The translations under genes were made by a program, and so were the position numbers. From positions 107,711 through 171,710 of the forward strand of contig NZ_JACCPY010000007.1 in assembly GCF_013426975.1 (NCBI RefSeq): 64,000 bases of DNA. Reading direction: 5' to 3'. Of the stretch, positions 16,801 to 26,095 are shown one piece after another. The DNA comes from Sphaerotilus sulfidivorans. GTDB lineage: Bacteria; Pseudomonadota; Gammaproteobacteria; Burkholderiales; Burkholderiaceae_C. Within the stretch, counting starts at the first letter, position 1. Each line of letters starts with the position of its first letter. The notes under the pieces were generated by a model. That model was not told the DNA's origin. It saw only the letters and a list, made by a program, of their open reading frames with translations, and made no database searches.

Positions 16801-17973
16801 CCTCAGCCTCAGCCGCTGACGGTGGCCGAGGCGGGCGACGACGGCACCAACCGCCGCCTGCGCCTGGACCGGCTGCCGCAGCCGGTGCTGGCCAGCCTGC
16901 GCTGGCCGGGCCGGCCGGAACTGGCCGCCGGCAATCCGGCCTGGAGCTACCTGATCCAGCATCCGCACGGCGACTTCGCGCTCTTCATCGGCGAGCTGCC
17001 GGCCGAGGCCGGGCCGGACGCGGGCCTGTTCGGCCAGACGCTGCCCTTCGAGGTCTGGTTCAACGGCGCCGAGCAGCCGCGCGGGCTGGCGGCGCTGGCC
17101 AAGACGCTGTCGATGGACATGCGTGCCAACGACCCGAGCTGGCTCAAGCTCAAGCTCGACGCGCTGGCGACGGTGGCCGAGGAGCGCGCCTTCGACATGC
17201 CCTTCCCGCCGACCGGCGAGCGTCGGCGCTTTCCCGGCGTGGTCGCCGCCACCGCCGCGGTGATCCGCTGGCGCTGCGAGCAGCTCGGCGCGCTGCAGGA
17301 GGGCGGCCCGACGCCGGTGCTCGACGCGATGTTCAGCCGCGAGGAGCCGCGCACCGGCGTCGACGGCACGCTGGCCTGGGCGGTCGACATCGACAATCCG
17401 GCCAGCGGCGAGGCCTTCACGCTGACGCTCAAGGAAGTTTCGCTGCCGACGCCCGAGGGCGGCCATGTCACGCGACCCTGCGCGATCGGCTTCGCCGGCA
17501 ACTATCCGCGCGCCTTCGACGGGTTGGCGCGGCTGCTGTCGCTGGACATGCGCGTCATCGATCCGGGCTGGATCGGCATGAAGCTGCGCAAGATGCTGAG
17601 CATCGGCGAGCCGCTGGGCCACTTCATGGCGCCGGTGCCGGGCCTGCCGCCGGGCCAGCGGCGCCAGCAGGTCTGGCCGAGCACGGTGGCCTATGTGGCG
17701 CGGCTGATCATTCACCGCTACGCGATGCTGGGCATCCTGGACGAGGCGGGCCATCCGGTCAGCGAGATGGGTGTGCTGGCCCAGCCGGGCAGTGCAGGCG
17801 AGGGTGATGCGGCGGCCTCGGCGCCGGCAGCCACGTCGGTGAGCAGCGGCATGCAGGCGGTCGACCGGGTGATGGCCGGCAAGCCGTGCCCGGAATGCGG
17901 CAACGCCGCGATGATCCACAAGGACGGCTGCGAGTTCTGCACCGCCTGCGGCTTCGTCGGCGCCTGCGGCTGA
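13816..17973 (+). CDS. nrdJ: Adenosylcobalamin-dependent (class II) ribonucleotide reductase with intein
   Basis: Precursor of 1385 residues; removal of residues 300-673 leaves a 1011-residue enzyme that reduces ribonucleotides with a B12-derived thiyl radical. Extein motifs: NCFVQPV with the redox Cys95; [16 protein letters not shown] spanning the insertion, whose Cys is the radical-site residue; [21 protein letters not shown]. After an Ala/Pro-rich linker come two TSCPD-like domains ([11 protein letters not shown] and [11 protein letters not shown]). The C-terminal Cys-rich tail (CPECG ... [14 protein letters not shown]) probably supplies reducing equivalents. ATG 13816 has aggag 8 bp upstream. 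No class I subunit genes are nearby. No B12 riboswitch was recognised upstream. The stop codon abuts the convergent MCP gene with no gap. Confidence 0.95.
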   Translation: MTTDVSRDERTRDETPLPAQPISAEVLVEKYAKGGERSAAEVRRRVARALAAGEAPESRAHWEARFVDAQERGFVPAGRIASAAGTPLGATLINCFVQPVGDSIAEPEEGFPGIYTALTEAAETMRRGGGVGYDFSRIRPKGAWVGSTDSHASGPVSYMRVFDRSCETVESAGSRRGAQMGVLRCDHPDIEEFIHAKDQGDLRNFNISVGVTNEFMRAVEADDDIELVHKAEPGRKIKAAGAWRRDDGQWVYRRIRARELWDQIMRSTYDHAEPGILFIDRINEDNNLGYCETITATNPCVVGETRLATQYGLIPIRQLHQSGVDLQVTVDRRVFDEQTRGTEVRPAVPAFMTAPQAQVFRVVTREGYEITATAWHDFHTTRGRLKLSELQVGDELLVQSGKGQFGLQGSEELGCLLGLMAGDGHFTNRGHGQEAAVITLWNEERALANTVAAFVNRVLGAMQEGGRLYQVAPVAVPQRQSVSIRSTLLARWLRTLGFTRETKLQVPEVVWQGSEDCVRGYLRGLFQTDGTVNTQPGADTCSVRLSSVHRPLLREVQQLLANFGVLSRIHARRPAGDRLLPDGRGGHRAYACQASHELIIDGESRDVFMREIGFLLPLKNGKYQAWAADKVLRKSQRFTARISAIEPAGSAPVYDTTQVDRNTVIFNGLVTGQCAEQPLPSYGCCCLGSVDLTRFVRDPFASTASFDETAFSEVCAVAVRMLDNVLDETVWPLPQQQEEAANKRRIGLGFTGLGDALIMLGLRYDTPAARAMARRISEVMRDAAYGASVELAKERGAFPLFNADLYLSRGSFASRLPADLKERIRAHGLRNSHLLSIAPTGTISLAFADNASNGIEPPFSWTYTRRKREADGSFREYAVEDHAWRLYRHLKGHNAPLTEAFVTALEMSAEAHEAMVAAVAPFIDTSISKTVNVPADYPYEDFQDLYFIAWKSGLKGLATYRPNSVLGAVLSVDPPAAAPAPAAAPAAAAPALPAAPQPQPLTVAEAGDDGTNRRLRLDRLPQPVLASLRWPGRPELAAGNPAWSYLIQHPHGDFALFIGELPAEAGPDAGLFGQTLPFEVWFNGAEQPRGLAALAKTLSMDMRANDPSWLKLKLDALATVAEERAFDMPFPPTGERRRFPGVVAATAAVIRWRCEQLGALQEGGPTPVLDAMFSREEPRTGVDGTLAWAVDIDNPASGEAFTLTLKEVSLPTPEGGHVTRPCAIGFAGNYPRAFDGLARLLSLDMRVIDPGWIGMKLRKMLSIGEPLGHFMAPVPGLPPGQRRQQVWPSTVAYVARLIIHRYAMLGILDEAGHPVSEMGVLAQPGSAGEGDAAASAPAATSVSSGMQAVDRVMAGKPCPECGNAAMIHKDGCEFCTACGFVGACG
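14713..15834 (+). mobile_element. In-frame intein with LAGLIDADG homing endonuclease inside nrdJ
   Basis: 374 codons (precursor residues 300-673) interrupt the conserved NPCAEQPL motif of class II reductases. The first residue is Cys ([13 protein letters not shown], block A) and block B is TAWHDFH. Two LAGLIDADG motifs ([11 protein letters not shown] at about 416-426 and [11 protein letters not shown] at 520-530) mark a homing endonuclease. Blocks F and G read PVYDTTQ and [10 protein letters not shown]. The first downstream extein residue is Cys674. The terminal residue is Gln rather than Asn, and the penultimate residue Gly rather than His. The frame is continuous, so the element is intact at sequence level. 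Confidence 0.95.
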
Positions 17974-18978
17974 TCAGAACAGCTCGATCGGCGGCTCGTC
18001 CGGCGCTCGGGCTGCACTGGCATCGCCGGTGGCTGCGGCGTGGGCCTTGCGCTGGCTGTGCATCACATAGCCTTCGCGCCAGGTGCCGATCGTGCGGCTC
18101 AGCGCCTGCTGACGCTGCAGGTCGGGGCCCTGGCCCGCAGCCTCGCAGTGGCGCGCCAGATGCTCCAGCCCCTTCTGCACCTGCTCGAGCAGCTGCCGGT
18201 TGATGTCCTGGAACTGCATCCGCCCGAGCGCCTCGAGAATGTCGTCGCGCACCTCGCGGGTGGTCTGCTCCATCTCGCGCGACAGCTCGTCGACCTGCCG
18301 TGCCACCGCGCCGGGCGTGCGCGCGAGCAGGTCGATCTCCTCGCTGATCAGGCCGAGCTCGTCGGCGCCGTGATCGCGGGCCTGCCCGCCGAGCCGGACC
18401 CGGCTGCGCGTCTCGATCGCCAGCCGGATGCCGCTGCTGATCTCGCCGGCCGCCTCGGCCGTCATGCCCGAGAGATTGCGCACCTCGCCGGCGACGATCT
18501 TGAAGCCGCTGCCGGCCTCGCCGGCGCGGGCGGCCTCGATTGCGGCGTTCAGCGCCAGCAGGTTGGTGTGACGGGCGATCTCGGCGATGCGGTCGGCCCA
18601 GGGGGCGAGTGCCTCGACCTGCTGCAGCAGCGAGCGGATCTCGCTCTGGTGGCGCTCGTCGGCCGATCGGCCCGCCTCGCGATGGCGGCCGATCGCCTCC
18701 AGCGCGAGCGTCTGCCGGCCGGCCTGCTCGAGCGCCTCGCTCGACAGGGTGCGCGAGGTCTGCAGCAGCCGGTCCATCTCGTGCTGCAGCGCGTCGCAGC
18801 GCTGCTGCACCCGCACCAGGCGGTCGGTCATGTCGAGCACCGCCTCGGCCGACGAGCGCTCGGCCGCCGCGAGCTGGCCGCGCAGGATGTCGAGGCCCTG
18901 GCGCAGGGTGTCGAGTTCGGCCAGGCTGCCCGCATCGGGCCGGCGCTGCGGCCGCAGGCGATCCCAGAGGCGGCGCAT
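17974..18978 (-). CDS. Soluble MCP-signalling protein with CheZ-like phosphatase motif
   Basis: 334 residues without transmembrane segments. Residues 20-120 are predicted coiled coil. Residues 131-170 ([20 protein letters not shown] and onwards) match the highly conserved tip of methyl-accepting chemotaxis proteins. Residues 254-268 ([15 protein letters not shown]) resemble the active helix of the CheZ phosphatase, with the Asp258-x3-Gln262 spacing. The C-terminal PPIELF resembles the CheY-binding tail of such phosphatases. The start codon overlaps the stop of the CheY-like gene (TGATG), so the two are translationally coupled. Likely role: dephosphorylating or modulating that regulator. The phosphatase assignment is inference from the motif. 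Confidence 0.8.
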   Translation of the reverse strand: MRRLWDRLRPQRRPDAGSLAELDTLRQGLDILRGQLAAAERSSAEAVLDMTDRLVRVQQRCDALQHEMDRLLQTSRTLSSEALEQAGRQTLALEAIGRHREAGRSADERHQSEIRSLLQQVEALAPWADRIAEIARHTNLLALNAAIEAARAGEAGSGFKIVAGEVRNLSGMTAEAAGEISSGIRLAIETRSRVRLGGQARDHGADELGLISEEIDLLARTPGAVARQVDELSREMEQTTREVRDDILEALGRMQFQDINRQLLEQVQKGLEHLARHCEAAGQGPDLQRQQALSRTIGTWREGYVMHSQRKAHAAATGDASAARAPDEPPIELF

Positions 18979-19340
18979 CAGCGTGTCAGGACCTGGTTGA
19001 CCACCTTCAGCAGGTCGCTGCCGCCCACCGGCTTGACCAGCCAGCCGGTGGCGCCATGCCGCTTGGCCTCGTCGCGCTTGTCGCGCTGGCTCTCGGTGGT
19101 CAGCGCCAGGATCGGCGTGAAGCGCAGCAGCTTGCGGGCCTCGCGGATCAGCGACAGGCCGTCCATGTGCGGCATGTTGATGTCGGTGATGATCAGGTCA
19201 GGGCGCAGGCCGGAGGTCAGCCGGCGCAGCGCGGCGGCGCCGTCGGGCGCGGTCTCCACCCGGAAACCGCTGATCTCCAGCGATCCCTTCAGGCTCATCA
19301 GCATCGTGGCCGAGTCGTCCACCAGCAGCACGCTCTTCAT
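18978..19340 (-). CDS. CheY-like single-domain response regulator
   Basis: 120 residues comprising only a receiver domain. Visible are the acidic pocket Asp8-Asp9, the phosphoacceptor Asp53 ([11 protein letters not shown]), Thr81-Thr82 and Lys103 (WLVKP). No output domain, so it acts by protein-protein contact as in chemotaxis or type IV pilus motility. MKSVLLVDD at 19340 is taken as the start because upstream in-frame residues are not conserved in the family. The partner gene downstream is coupled by overlap and bears an MCP tip and a CheZ-like helix. Confidence 0.9.
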   Translation of the reverse strand: MKSVLLVDDSATMLMSLKGSLEISGFRVETAPDGAAALRRLTSGLRPDLIITDINMPHMDGLSLIREARKLLRFTPILALTTESQRDKRDEAKRHGATGWLVKPVGGSDLLKVVNQVLTR

Positions 19341-19526
19341 CGCGAATCCTAGTTGTCGCCGAGGTTCGGGCTGGAGCGGGGCTGCTCCGGCCGCATCGGT
19401 CACAGATCGACGAAGGCGATGCCGTCTTGACGCACCGGCATGACAAAGAAATTTCGTCTAGCTTCTGTCCATGTCAAATGAACAAGAAAGTCGCGGCTAG
19501 CCCGCGTACCGCGGGCACTTTGCATG

Positions 19527-19826
19527 TCAGCGCAGGCGCCGTGCCGGTGCGGGCGCGCTGAACCAGATGCCCCGCGGCAGGCCGCTGGAGGTGCGGCTGA
19601 AGACCTGTCCGCCATGCTCGGTCTGCATGTGATCGAGCAGCTGGGCCGGCAGCACCCGGCGCTGGCAGACGCTGCAGCAGACCGGGCGCATGCGCGCCGA
19701 GCCGAGGCTGCCTTGCTGCACCGGCGCGCTGCGGGTGCTGCGCGGCGGATGGTCGAGCTCGCGCAGCACCGCGTCGATGATGGTCGGATTGCGGAAGTCG
19801 GGGAGATCGCCGAACTGGGTGTTCAT
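19527..19826 (-). CDS. Small hypothetical protein with a C2H2-like zinc-finger motif
   Basis: 99 residues. The central segment CSVCQRRVLPAQLLDHMQTEH has Cys-x2-Cys followed by His-x4-His spaced like a C2H2 finger. The N-terminus (MNTQFGDLPDFRNPTIIDAV) and the short basic C-terminus are not recognisable. The ATG at 19826 has no obvious Shine-Dalgarno, so the start is uncertain. Neighbours (CheY-like regulator, thioredoxin) suggest no function. Confidence 0.55.
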   Translation of the reverse strand: MNTQFGDLPDFRNPTIIDAVLRELDHPPRSTRSAPVQQGSLGSARMRPVCCSVCQRRVLPAQLLDHMQTEHGGQVFSRTSSGLPRGIWFSAPAPARRLR

Positions 19827-19991
19827 GGCCGGGTTGCCAATGGTTGTCGAGGTGAGGGCATCGTAGGCCCCGACCCGCCCAGCGTCCGCAACCTGGTCGG
19901 CTCAAATTGCCGAAATTGAAATAACTGTCAGCGTTCGGATGCGATCGGTACGCGGCAGGCTGGGAATCCCGCCGATTCCATCACGACCGGC

Positions 19992-20450
19992 TCAGACCTG
20001 CCCGCTCAGCCCCTCGACCCAGCGCACGATCTGCGCGGCCGGCATCGCGCCGCTGAGGCGGCCGATTTCCCGTCCCGAGCGGAAGGCCACCAGCGTCGGG
20101 ATGCTGCGGATCGCATGGCGGGCGCTGGCCTCGGGGCAGGCATCGCTGTCGACCTTGGCGAACAGCGCGCGGCCCTGCAGCTGGGCCGCCGCGGCCTGGA
20201 ACTGCGGTGCCATCTGCCGGCACGGACCGCACCAGGCGGCCCAGAAGTCGACGATGACCGGCCGGTCGCTGTGCCGCAGCACCGCATCGAGGTTGAGGTC
20301 ATCGAGCGCGACCGGCCGGCCGTCGAGCAGCGGCTGGTGGCAGCGGCCGCAGCCGGGCTGTTCGCCCAGGCGTGCTTCGGGAATGCGGTTGCTCGCCTGG
20401 CAGTGCGGGCAGCTGACCAGGACGGACGGGGACGAGGCGGTGGTGCTCAT
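19992..20450 (-). CDS. trxC: Thioredoxin 2
   Basis: Cytoplasmic protein-disulfide reductase, 152 residues. An N-terminal zinc-binding domain carries two CxxC motifs (CPHC and CGRC), the hallmark of TrxC. The thioredoxin fold has WCGPC as the redox site ([12 protein letters not shown]) and the conserved cis-Pro segment [15 protein letters not shown] at 20450 is chosen as start. It lies 64 bp downstream of the flavin reductase gene on the same strand, so both may belong to one redox-related transcript. Confidence 0.93.
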   Translation of the reverse strand: MSTTASSPSVLVSCPHCQASNRIPEARLGEQPGCGRCHQPLLDGRPVALDDLNLDAVLRHSDRPVIVDFWAAWCGPCRQMAPQFQAAAAQLQGRALFAKVDSDACPEASARHAIRSIPTLVAFRSGREIGRLSGAMPAAQIVRWVEGLSGQV

Positions 20451-20514
20451 GGGCAGGGCTCCGGATACGGGTGGGTGCATCGATGCCCTTCAACTGAGGG
20501 CGCTGCCCCGTGCT

Positions 20515-21015
20515 TCAACCGCCGGACGAGGGCAGGGCGGTGTGGAAGCGTCCGCCGTGGAAGATCAGCGGCGCGGCCTCGCCGCGGTAGCGGCACTGCT
20601 CGACCTCGCCGACCAGGATCACATGGTCGCCTTCCTCGTGACGGCTGCGGTTGCGGCATTCCAGCACCGCCGCCGCGCCGTCGAGCAGCGGTGCGCCGCC
20701 GGCGCCGGCGCTCCAGGCCAGATCGGCAAAGCGGTCGATGCCGCGGGTGGCGAAGCGTTCGGCCAGCTCGCGCTGCTCGGCGGCGAGAATGTGAATGGCG
20801 TAGTGCGAACAGGTGCGGAAGACCGGCATCGAGCCGGCCTGCAGCCCCAGGCTCCACAGCACCAGCGGCGGCGTCATCGACACCGAGTTGAAGGAATTGG
20901 CGGTCAGGCCGACCGGCGTGCCGTCTTCCGCGCGGGCGGTGACGATGGTGACGCCGGTGGCGAACAGGCCGAGCGCGGCTCGGAAATCCTGTCGGGTGAA
21001 CGGTGCAGCTTGCAT
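20515..21015 (-). CDS. Flavin reductase-like domain protein
   Basis: 166 residues, FMN-binding split-barrel fold of the HpaC/RutF type. Typical segments are FATGVTIVTA near the N-terminus, GLTANSFNSVSMTPPLVLWSL (flavin-binding loop), FAIHIL-like YAIHILAAEQ and the ending PLIFHGGRFHTA. Such enzymes use NAD(P)H to supply reduced flavin to a monooxygenase; no partner oxygenase is adjacent. ATG 21015 was chosen because the domain begins within ten residues of it. Divergent from ampG, with 78 bp between. Confidence 0.88.
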   Translation of the reverse strand: MQAAPFTRQDFRAALGLFATGVTIVTARAEDGTPVGLTANSFNSVSMTPPLVLWSLGLQAGSMPVFRTCSHYAIHILAAEQRELAERFATRGIDRFADLAWSAGAGGAPLLDGAAAVLECRNRSRHEEGDHVILVGEVEQCRYRGEAAPLIFHGGRFHTALPSSGG

Positions 21016-21093
21016 GGGAGGGCATTGTGAGCGATCGCCGTGCATCGTGCGTCCGCCCGGTGCCGGCCGGGTGACGCCTCCTAGAATCGGTGC

Positions 21094-22716
21094 ATGACCG
21101 CGTCTGCCCCCACCCCGAACCCGCCTCTCCTGCCTGTCTTGGCGCCCGCCGGGCCGGGCTGGCGGCTGTGGCGGCTGGCGGCGGTGCTGATGCTGGGCTT
21201 TGCCTCCGGGCTGCCGCTGGCGCTGACCGGGCAGGCGATGCAGGCCTGGCTGAGCCTGGAGGGCATCGATGTCGCGACCATCGGCTTCCTGAGCCTGGTC
21301 GGGCTGCCCTACACCTTCAAGTTCCTGTGGGCGCCGCTGATGGACCGCTTCGATCCGCCGTGGCTGGGCCGGCGGCGCGGCTGGCTGGTGCTGACGCAGC
21401 TGCTGCTGGCCGGTGCGCTGCTGCTGATGGCCGGCACCTCGCCGAAGGAGTCGATGCGGCTGTATGCGCTGCTGGCGGTGGCGATCGCCTTCCTGTCGGC
21501 CTCGCAGGATGTGGTGATCGATGCCTACCGCACCGACCTGCTGCCCGCGCCCGAGCGGGGCCTGGGCGCCTCGCTGTCGGTGCTGGGCTATCGGCTGGCG
21601 ATGATCCTGTCGGGCGGCATCGCGCTGATCTGGACCGATCCGGTCAATGCGGGCGGGCCGGCCGGCTGGACCTGGCCGGAGGTCTACCGGCTGATGGCGC
21701 TGCTGATGGTGGCCGCTGCCGGTGTCTCGGCGCTGCTGCTGCCGCGGCTGCCCCGGCTGGAGCGGCCCGAGAGCGTCGCGCGCAATGACCTGATCGGCTT
21801 CGCCGCGGTGCTGGCGGCGGCGGCGGTCGGCTACCTGCTGACCGACCGGGTGCTGGGGCCCTTGTCGAGCACGCTGCTCGGGCCGCTGCTGGAGCAGACC
21901 ACGCTGGCCCCGACGCTGCGCCAGCGCTGGGCCGATCTGCTGGCGCTGCTGGCCGGCATCGCCATCACGCTGCCGCTGGGCGCCTGGGCGGCGCGGGTGG
22001 CGCGCTTCGAGACGCTGCTGGGCGGCATGGCCAGCTACTTCGCGCAGCCCGGCGCCTGGGCCTTCCTGGGCTTCATCGTGCTCTACAAGCTGGGCGACGC
22101 CTTCGCCGGCAGCCTGATGACGCCTTTCCTGCTGAAGGCGATGGCCTTCGGCTCGGCCGAGGTCGGCGTGGTCAACAAGGTGATCGGGCTGTGGCTGACG
22201 ATCGGCGGCGCGCTGCTGGGCGGCGCGCTGATGCTGCGCCTCGGGCTGTGGCGTTCGCTGATGCTGTTCGGCGTGCTGCAGATGGCCAGCAATCTGGGCT
22301 TCTGGTGGCTGGCGGTGCATGGCCAGGGCGCGCTGCCCGGGCTGACGGTGCCGGCCTTCGACTGGGGCTTCCTGAAGCTGGCGCAGGCCACGCCGGTCGA
22401 CGGCGGGCTGCTGATGGTGATCGCCTTCGAGAACATCTCCGGCGGCATGGGCACCGCGGCCTTCGTGGCCTTCCTGATGAGCCTGACCAGCCAGCGCTTC
22501 ACCGCCACACAATACGCGATGCTGTCGGCCTTCGCCTCGATCGGCCGGGTCTGGGTCGGCCCGCTGGCCGGGGTGCTGGCCGAGTCGATCGGCTGGCCGA
22601 GCTTCTTTCTCGTGTCGACGCTGGCGGCGCTGCCGGCGTTGTGGATGCTGATGCGGCTGCGTCCGACCGTGCAGGCGCTGGAGATCGCGCCGGGCGCGGC
22701 GGCGGCCGACGATTGA
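21094..22716 (+). CDS. ampG: AmpG-like muropeptide permease
   Basis: 540-residue MFS-type inner-membrane transporter that imports GlcNAc-anhydroMurNAc muropeptides for cell-wall recycling. The family signature is clear at the N-terminus (FASGLPLALTGQAMQAWL, LPYTFKFLWAPLMDRF, RRRGWLVLTQ), followed by SQDVVIDAYRTDLL and a second half with YKLGDAFAGSLMTPFLL and ENISGGMGTAAFVAF. More than twelve hydrophobic segments are visible. ATG at 21094. The M48 peptidase gene follows 58 bp downstream on the same strand. Confidence 0.9.
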   Translation: MTASAPTPNPPLLPVLAPAGPGWRLWRLAAVLMLGFASGLPLALTGQAMQAWLSLEGIDVATIGFLSLVGLPYTFKFLWAPLMDRFDPPWLGRRRGWLVLTQLLLAGALLLMAGTSPKESMRLYALLAVAIAFLSASQDVVIDAYRTDLLPAPERGLGASLSVLGYRLAMILSGGIALIWTDPVNAGGPAGWTWPEVYRLMALLMVAAAGVSALLLPRLPRLERPESVARNDLIGFAAVLAAAAVGYLLTDRVLGPLSSTLLGPLLEQTTLAPTLRQRWADLLALLAGIAITLPLGAWAARVARFETLLGGMASYFAQPGAWAFLGFIVLYKLGDAFAGSLMTPFLLKAMAFGSAEVGVVNKVIGLWLTIGGALLGGALMLRLGLWRSLMLFGVLQMASNLGFWWLAVHGQGALPGLTVPAFDWGFLKLAQATPVDGGLLMVIAFENISGGMGTAAFVAFLMSLTSQRFTATQYAMLSAFASIGRVWVGPLAGVLAESIGWPSFFLVSTLAALPALWMLMRLRPTVQALEIAPGAAAADD

Positions 22717-22774
22717 AGCGGGCCCGCCCCGGCCCCAAGTTCGAGTCTGAGTCTGAAGAGGAGTCCTGACCGTC

Positions 22775-23713
22775 ATGAGCACCCCGATCCCGGAGTTCGT
22801 CCACGACGCCACGATCACCACCCCGATCGACCTGCACCGCGGCGACTGCCGCTGCCCGCTGCATCGCCGGCGCCTGTTCACCGGCCTGCTGGCGGGCGCG
22901 GCCGCCACCGCCGCCTGGCCGGCCCTGGCCCGCGACGGCGTCGAGGTGGGCGGCAACTCCAAGTTCACCAAGCTGGTCTCGGCCGAGGAGATCGAGGGCG
23001 CGGCGGCGGCCCAGTACCAGCAGATGCGCACCGAGGCCTCCGGCAAGAAGGCGCTGGCACCGGCCAGTCATCCGCAGCAGCAGCGTCTGCAGGCGATCGC
23101 CGACCGGCTGATTCCGTTCACCTACGAGTGGAACCGGCGCGCGCGCGACTGGCAGTGGGAAGTCAGCCTGATCGGCTCGAAGGAGATCAACGCCTTCTGC
23201 ATGCCCGGCGGCAAGATCGCCTTCTACTACGGCATCCTGCAGCAGCTGCAGCTCAGCGACAGCGAGGTGGCGATGATCATGGGCCACGAGATGGCGCATG
23301 CGCTGCGCGAGCATGCCCGCGAGCGCATGGGCAAGCAGATGGCGACCCAGGGCGTGATCGGCATCGGTGCGGCGCTGCTCGGTCTGGGCGATGTCGGGCG
23401 CACGGTCGCCAACATGGGCGGCCAGCTGCTGACGCTGAAGTTCGGTCGCGAGGACGAGTCCGAGGCCGATCTGGTCGGCATGGAGCTGGCGGCGCGCGCC
23501 GGCTATGACCCGCGCGCGGGTGTGACGCTGTGGCAGAAGATGATGGAGGCCAGCAAGGGCGCGCCGCCCGAGTTCCTGTCGACCCATCCGGCCGGCAACA
23601 CCCGGATTCGCGACATCGAGGCCAGCCTGCCCAAGGTCGAGCCGCTCTACGTGCGTGCGCCCCGACCGGCGCGCCAGTTCGGGCCGCCATCGCTGCGCAA
23701 CTCGGCCGGTTGA
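22775..23713 (+). CDS. M48-family metallopeptidase, exported
   Basis: 312 residues. The N-terminus has an RRRLF motif followed by LLAGAAATAAWPALA, resembling a Tat-type signal peptide starting after about 30 residues. The protease motif HEMAH lies at 171-175 (zinc His171, His175, catalytic Glu172), and Glu230 in ESEADLVGM is the expected third zinc ligand. STHPAGNTRI near the C-terminus is typical of the BepA/LoiP/YcaL type, which act in outer-membrane protein quality control. Its 3' end is 4 bp from the convergent Crp-type gene. Confidence 0.9.
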   Translation: MSTPIPEFVHDATITTPIDLHRGDCRCPLHRRRLFTGLLAGAAATAAWPALARDGVEVGGNSKFTKLVSAEEIEGAAAAQYQQMRTEASGKKALAPASHPQQQRLQAIADRLIPFTYEWNRRARDWQWEVSLIGSKEINAFCMPGGKIAFYYGILQQLQLSDSEVAMIMGHEMAHALREHARERMGKQMATQGVIGIGAALLGLGDVGRTVANMGGQLLTLKFGREDESEADLVGMELAARAGYDPRAGVTLWQKMMEASKGAPPEFLSTHPAGNTRIRDIEASLPKVEPLYVRAPRPARQFGPPSLRNSAG

Positions 23714-23717
23714 GCGC

Positions 23718-24407
23718 TCACCAGCGCAGCGGCAGCGGGCGGCGCAGCGTCAGGCGCTGGCCGGCCTGATCGATGTAGCCGCCGCGCTCCAGATCCTTCA
23801 GCAGCCGGCTGACCATCTCGCGCGAGCAGCCGATGCGGCTGGCGATCTCGGAGTGCGTCAGCCGGGCGTCGATCGGCCGGGTGCCGTCCGCGGTCGGCTC
23901 GGCCAGTTCGTCGAGCAGCATCGACAGCCGGCCGTAGCTGTCGAGCAGCGCCATGTTGCGGGCGTCGCGGGTGGCGCTGCGTGCCCGCGCGATGACCCGC
24001 ATCAGCAGCTCCAGGGCCAGCTCGGGATGCAGCCGCATGTGCTCGAGCAGCAGGCTGCGGGTGAACACGCCGGCGGAGGTGGCCTCGGTGGTGATCACGC
24101 TGGTGGCCCGCGGGCCGCCGTCCAGGCTCATCTCGCCGACCATCTCGCCGGGGCCGTGCAGGCCGAAGGTGATCTGGCGTTCGTGGCTGCCGCTGCCCGG
24201 GCTCTGCCCGCTCGAGTAGACCCGCACCCGGCCCGACAGCAGCAGATAGATCGTGTCGCCGACATCGCCTTCCTGGATCAGCAGCACGCCCTTGCGGTAG
24301 CGGCGCAGCACGGACTGCCGCGCCAGCGCCTTCAGCGCGGGCGACAGGGCCAGACTGTCGAGCAGGCTGTCCGGCGGCGCGGCAGAGCGGGGCGGAGAGA
24401 TCGACAT
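23718..24407 (-). CDS. Crp/Fnr-family transcriptional regulator
   Basis: 229 residues. A cyclic-nucleotide-binding domain (IQEGDVGDTIYLLLSGRVRVY, FGLHGPGEMVGEMSLDGGPRATSV) is followed by a long helix and a winged helix-turn-helix (LTHSEIASRIGCSREMVSRLL). There is no N-terminal Cys cluster, so it is not an iron-sulfur Fnr. The FGEMSL-type pocket is conserved enough for cyclic nucleotide binding, but the ligand cannot be told. ATG at 24407. A LuxR-type gene lies 95 bp upstream on the same strand. Confidence 0.9.
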   Translation of the reverse strand: MSISPPRSAAPPDSLLDSLALSPALKALARQSVLRRYRKGVLLIQEGDVGDTIYLLLSGRVRVYSSGQSPGSGSHERQITFGLHGPGEMVGEMSLDGGPRATSVITTEATSAGVFTRSLLLEHMRLHPELALELLMRVIARARSATRDARNMALLDSYGRLSMLLDELAEPTADGTRPIDARLTHSEIASRIGCSREMVSRLLKDLERGGYIDQAGQRLTLRRPLPLRW

Positions 24408-24502
24408 CGCCGCCGACGATAGGCCAGCGGGTACCGCGGCGCAAGGCGGCTGTCCCGGTGCGCGGCGGGTTTCATCCCAACGGACGAAGGCGATGCACCG
24501 CC

Positions 24503-25195
24503 TCAGTGCGTCCGGGTGTGGCTCAGTACCGACACGATCGGCGGCAGCAGCGCCACCTGGCGCACCAGCGCGCGCAGGCTGCTGCTGCGTGTCTTCTGCC
24601 GGATGCTGGAGATCTGCGTGCGCACCGTCGACAGCGCCACGCCGAAGCGCCGCGCGATGCCGGCCGGATCCTCGCCGTCGCACAGCGCTGCCAGCACCAT
24701 GCTCTCGGCATGGGTCAGGCCGTGCAGCCGCGCGAAATGCTCGATGCTCAGCAGCTCGCAGACCTGGCGCCGGCCGAACACCACCAGCGCGGCATCCTGA
24801 CCGGGCAGCGGCACCACCGCCACCGTCTCGGGCTGCTCGGTGCCGCCCAGTCCGAGCAGGCGCCTCAGGCCCTGGTGTGCCGCCTGGGCCAGGGCCCGCA
24901 GCAGTTCGGCCTCGTCCTGCGGCAGCCGCGCGTGCAGCAGGCCGTCGCGCAGCTGCAGTGCGCCTTGCGGCTGCGTGCAGTGCCGGCGGCCGGTCTGGTT
25001 GGCCTGCACGAGCAGGCCGTCGGGCCGCACGATCAGCAGACCGTAGTCGATCTCGTCGAAGGCCTGGCTCAGCAGCGCGACCGACGGCAGACCGCGCAGG
25101 CTGGCATCCAGGCGCCCGATCCAGGCCAGCGTGTCGGTGTCGGTGCTGCTGTCGGCCTCCGGTTCGGGCGCGGTCGGTATCGGCTCGCGCCGCAT
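24503..25195 (-). CDS. LuxR-type helix-turn-helix regulator
   Basis: 230 residues. The C-terminal third is a LuxR/GerE-type domain (LTHAESMVLAALCDGEDPAGIARRFGVALSTVRTQI, quoted in pieces as LTHAESMVLAAL and GVALSTVRTQISSIRQKT). The N-terminal part (FDEIDYGLLIVRPDGLLVQA) looks like a PAS-type sensor segment. No receiver domain, so it is not a two-component regulator. Ligand and targets are unknown; it runs in the same direction as the Crp-type gene downstream. Confidence 0.82.
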   Translation of the reverse strand: MRREPIPTAPEPEADSSTDTDTLAWIGRLDASLRGLPSVALLSQAFDEIDYGLLIVRPDGLLVQANQTGRRHCTQPQGALQLRDGLLHARLPQDEAELLRALAQAAHQGLRRLLGLGGTEQPETVAVVPLPGQDAALVVFGRRQVCELLSIEHFARLHGLTHAESMVLAALCDGEDPAGIARRFGVALSTVRTQISSIRQKTRSSSLRALVRQVALLPPIVSVLSHTRTH

Positions 25196-25351
25196 CGCGG
25201 ATCTCCTCGCGACATCGCAACATCCAGCCGCCCCCCGGCGGCCGATTCCGTCGACATCACGAAGAATCTATCAATTCACGGCGGCGCGCAGGGGGCCAGC
25301 ATTCACCACCTGGATGTGATGCATTGACCGTCTGACGGTTACGTTGCGCCG

Positions 25352-25990
25352 TCAGGTGCCGCGCACATAGGGATTGCCCAGGCGCTCCTCGCCGAAGCTG
25401 CTCTCCGGGCCGTGGCCGGGAATGAAGACGGTGTCGTCGCCCATCGGCCACAGGCGCTGGGTGATCGAGTCGATCAGCGTCTGGTGGTGGCCGCCGGGAA
25501 AGTCGGTGCGGCCGATGCTGCCGGCGAACAGCACGTCGCCGACGAAGGCGCGCTTCATCTCCGGGCTGTGGAAGACGACATGGCCGGGCGTGTGGCCGGG
25601 GCAGTGGCGCACGTCCAGCGTGTGCGTGCCCAGCGTCACGGTGTCGCCGTCCTCCAGCCAGCGCGTCGGCGTGAAGGGCTCGGCCACGGGGAAGCCGAAC
25701 ATCCTGCTCTGCTGAGGCAGGCCGTCGATCCAGAACTGGTCGCCGCGGTGCGGGCCGATGATCGGCAGGCCGCGGGTGCGCGAAAGCTCGCCGGTGCCGC
25801 CGGCGTGGTCGATGTGGGCGTGGGTGAGCCAGATCTGCTCGAGCTTCAGGCCGAGCCGCTCGACGGTGGCGAGCAGTTCGGGCAGGTCGCCGCCGGGGTC
25901 GATGACGGCGGCCTGCTTCGTCTGGTCGTCCCAGACGATGGAGCAGTTCTGGGCGAAGGCGGTGACGGGGAGGGTGTGGTAGCGCAGCAT
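25352..25990 (-). CDS. Metallo-beta-lactamase-fold hydrolase (glyoxalase II-like, YcbL type)
   Basis: 212 residues. The zinc-site motif is HAHIDHAGG, with downstream ligands in CPGHTPGHVV, FVGDVLFAGSIGRTDFPGG and FIPGHGP. The short length without the glyoxalase II C-terminal extension, and the GSIGRTDFPGG segment, fit the YcbL group of glutathione-thioester hydrolases. ATG at 25990. Divergent from the dioxygenase gene, 105 bp away. The 156-bp stretch downstream, before the LuxR-type gene, holds a weak ctgacgg/ccgtcag inverted repeat and nothing else recognised. Confidence 0.88.
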   Translation of the reverse strand: MLRYHTLPVTAFAQNCSIVWDDQTKQAAVIDPGGDLPELLATVERLGLKLEQIWLTHAHIDHAGGTGELSRTRGLPIIGPHRGDQFWIDGLPQQSRMFGFPVAEPFTPTRWLEDGDTVTLGTHTLDVRHCPGHTPGHVVFHSPEMKRAFVGDVLFAGSIGRTDFPGGHHQTLIDSITQRLWPMGDDTVFIPGHGPESSFGEERLGNPYVRGT

Positions 25991-26095
25991 GGCTGGAATC
26001 TTGCCAGCCTCGGGAACCGAATCCGGTCCGTGATGTCTCCAAGCCGCAGCCCGCGTTGTTTTCCGATCTCCTGTCGATCCTCCCTGGAGCCGTTC

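Noticed and set aside
21100..23046. Long minus-strand open frame upstream of the flavin reductase
   Set aside because: It is in frame with the flavin reductase but lies opposite ampG and the M48 protease and has low-complexity Gln/Arg sequence; the reductase starts at 21015.
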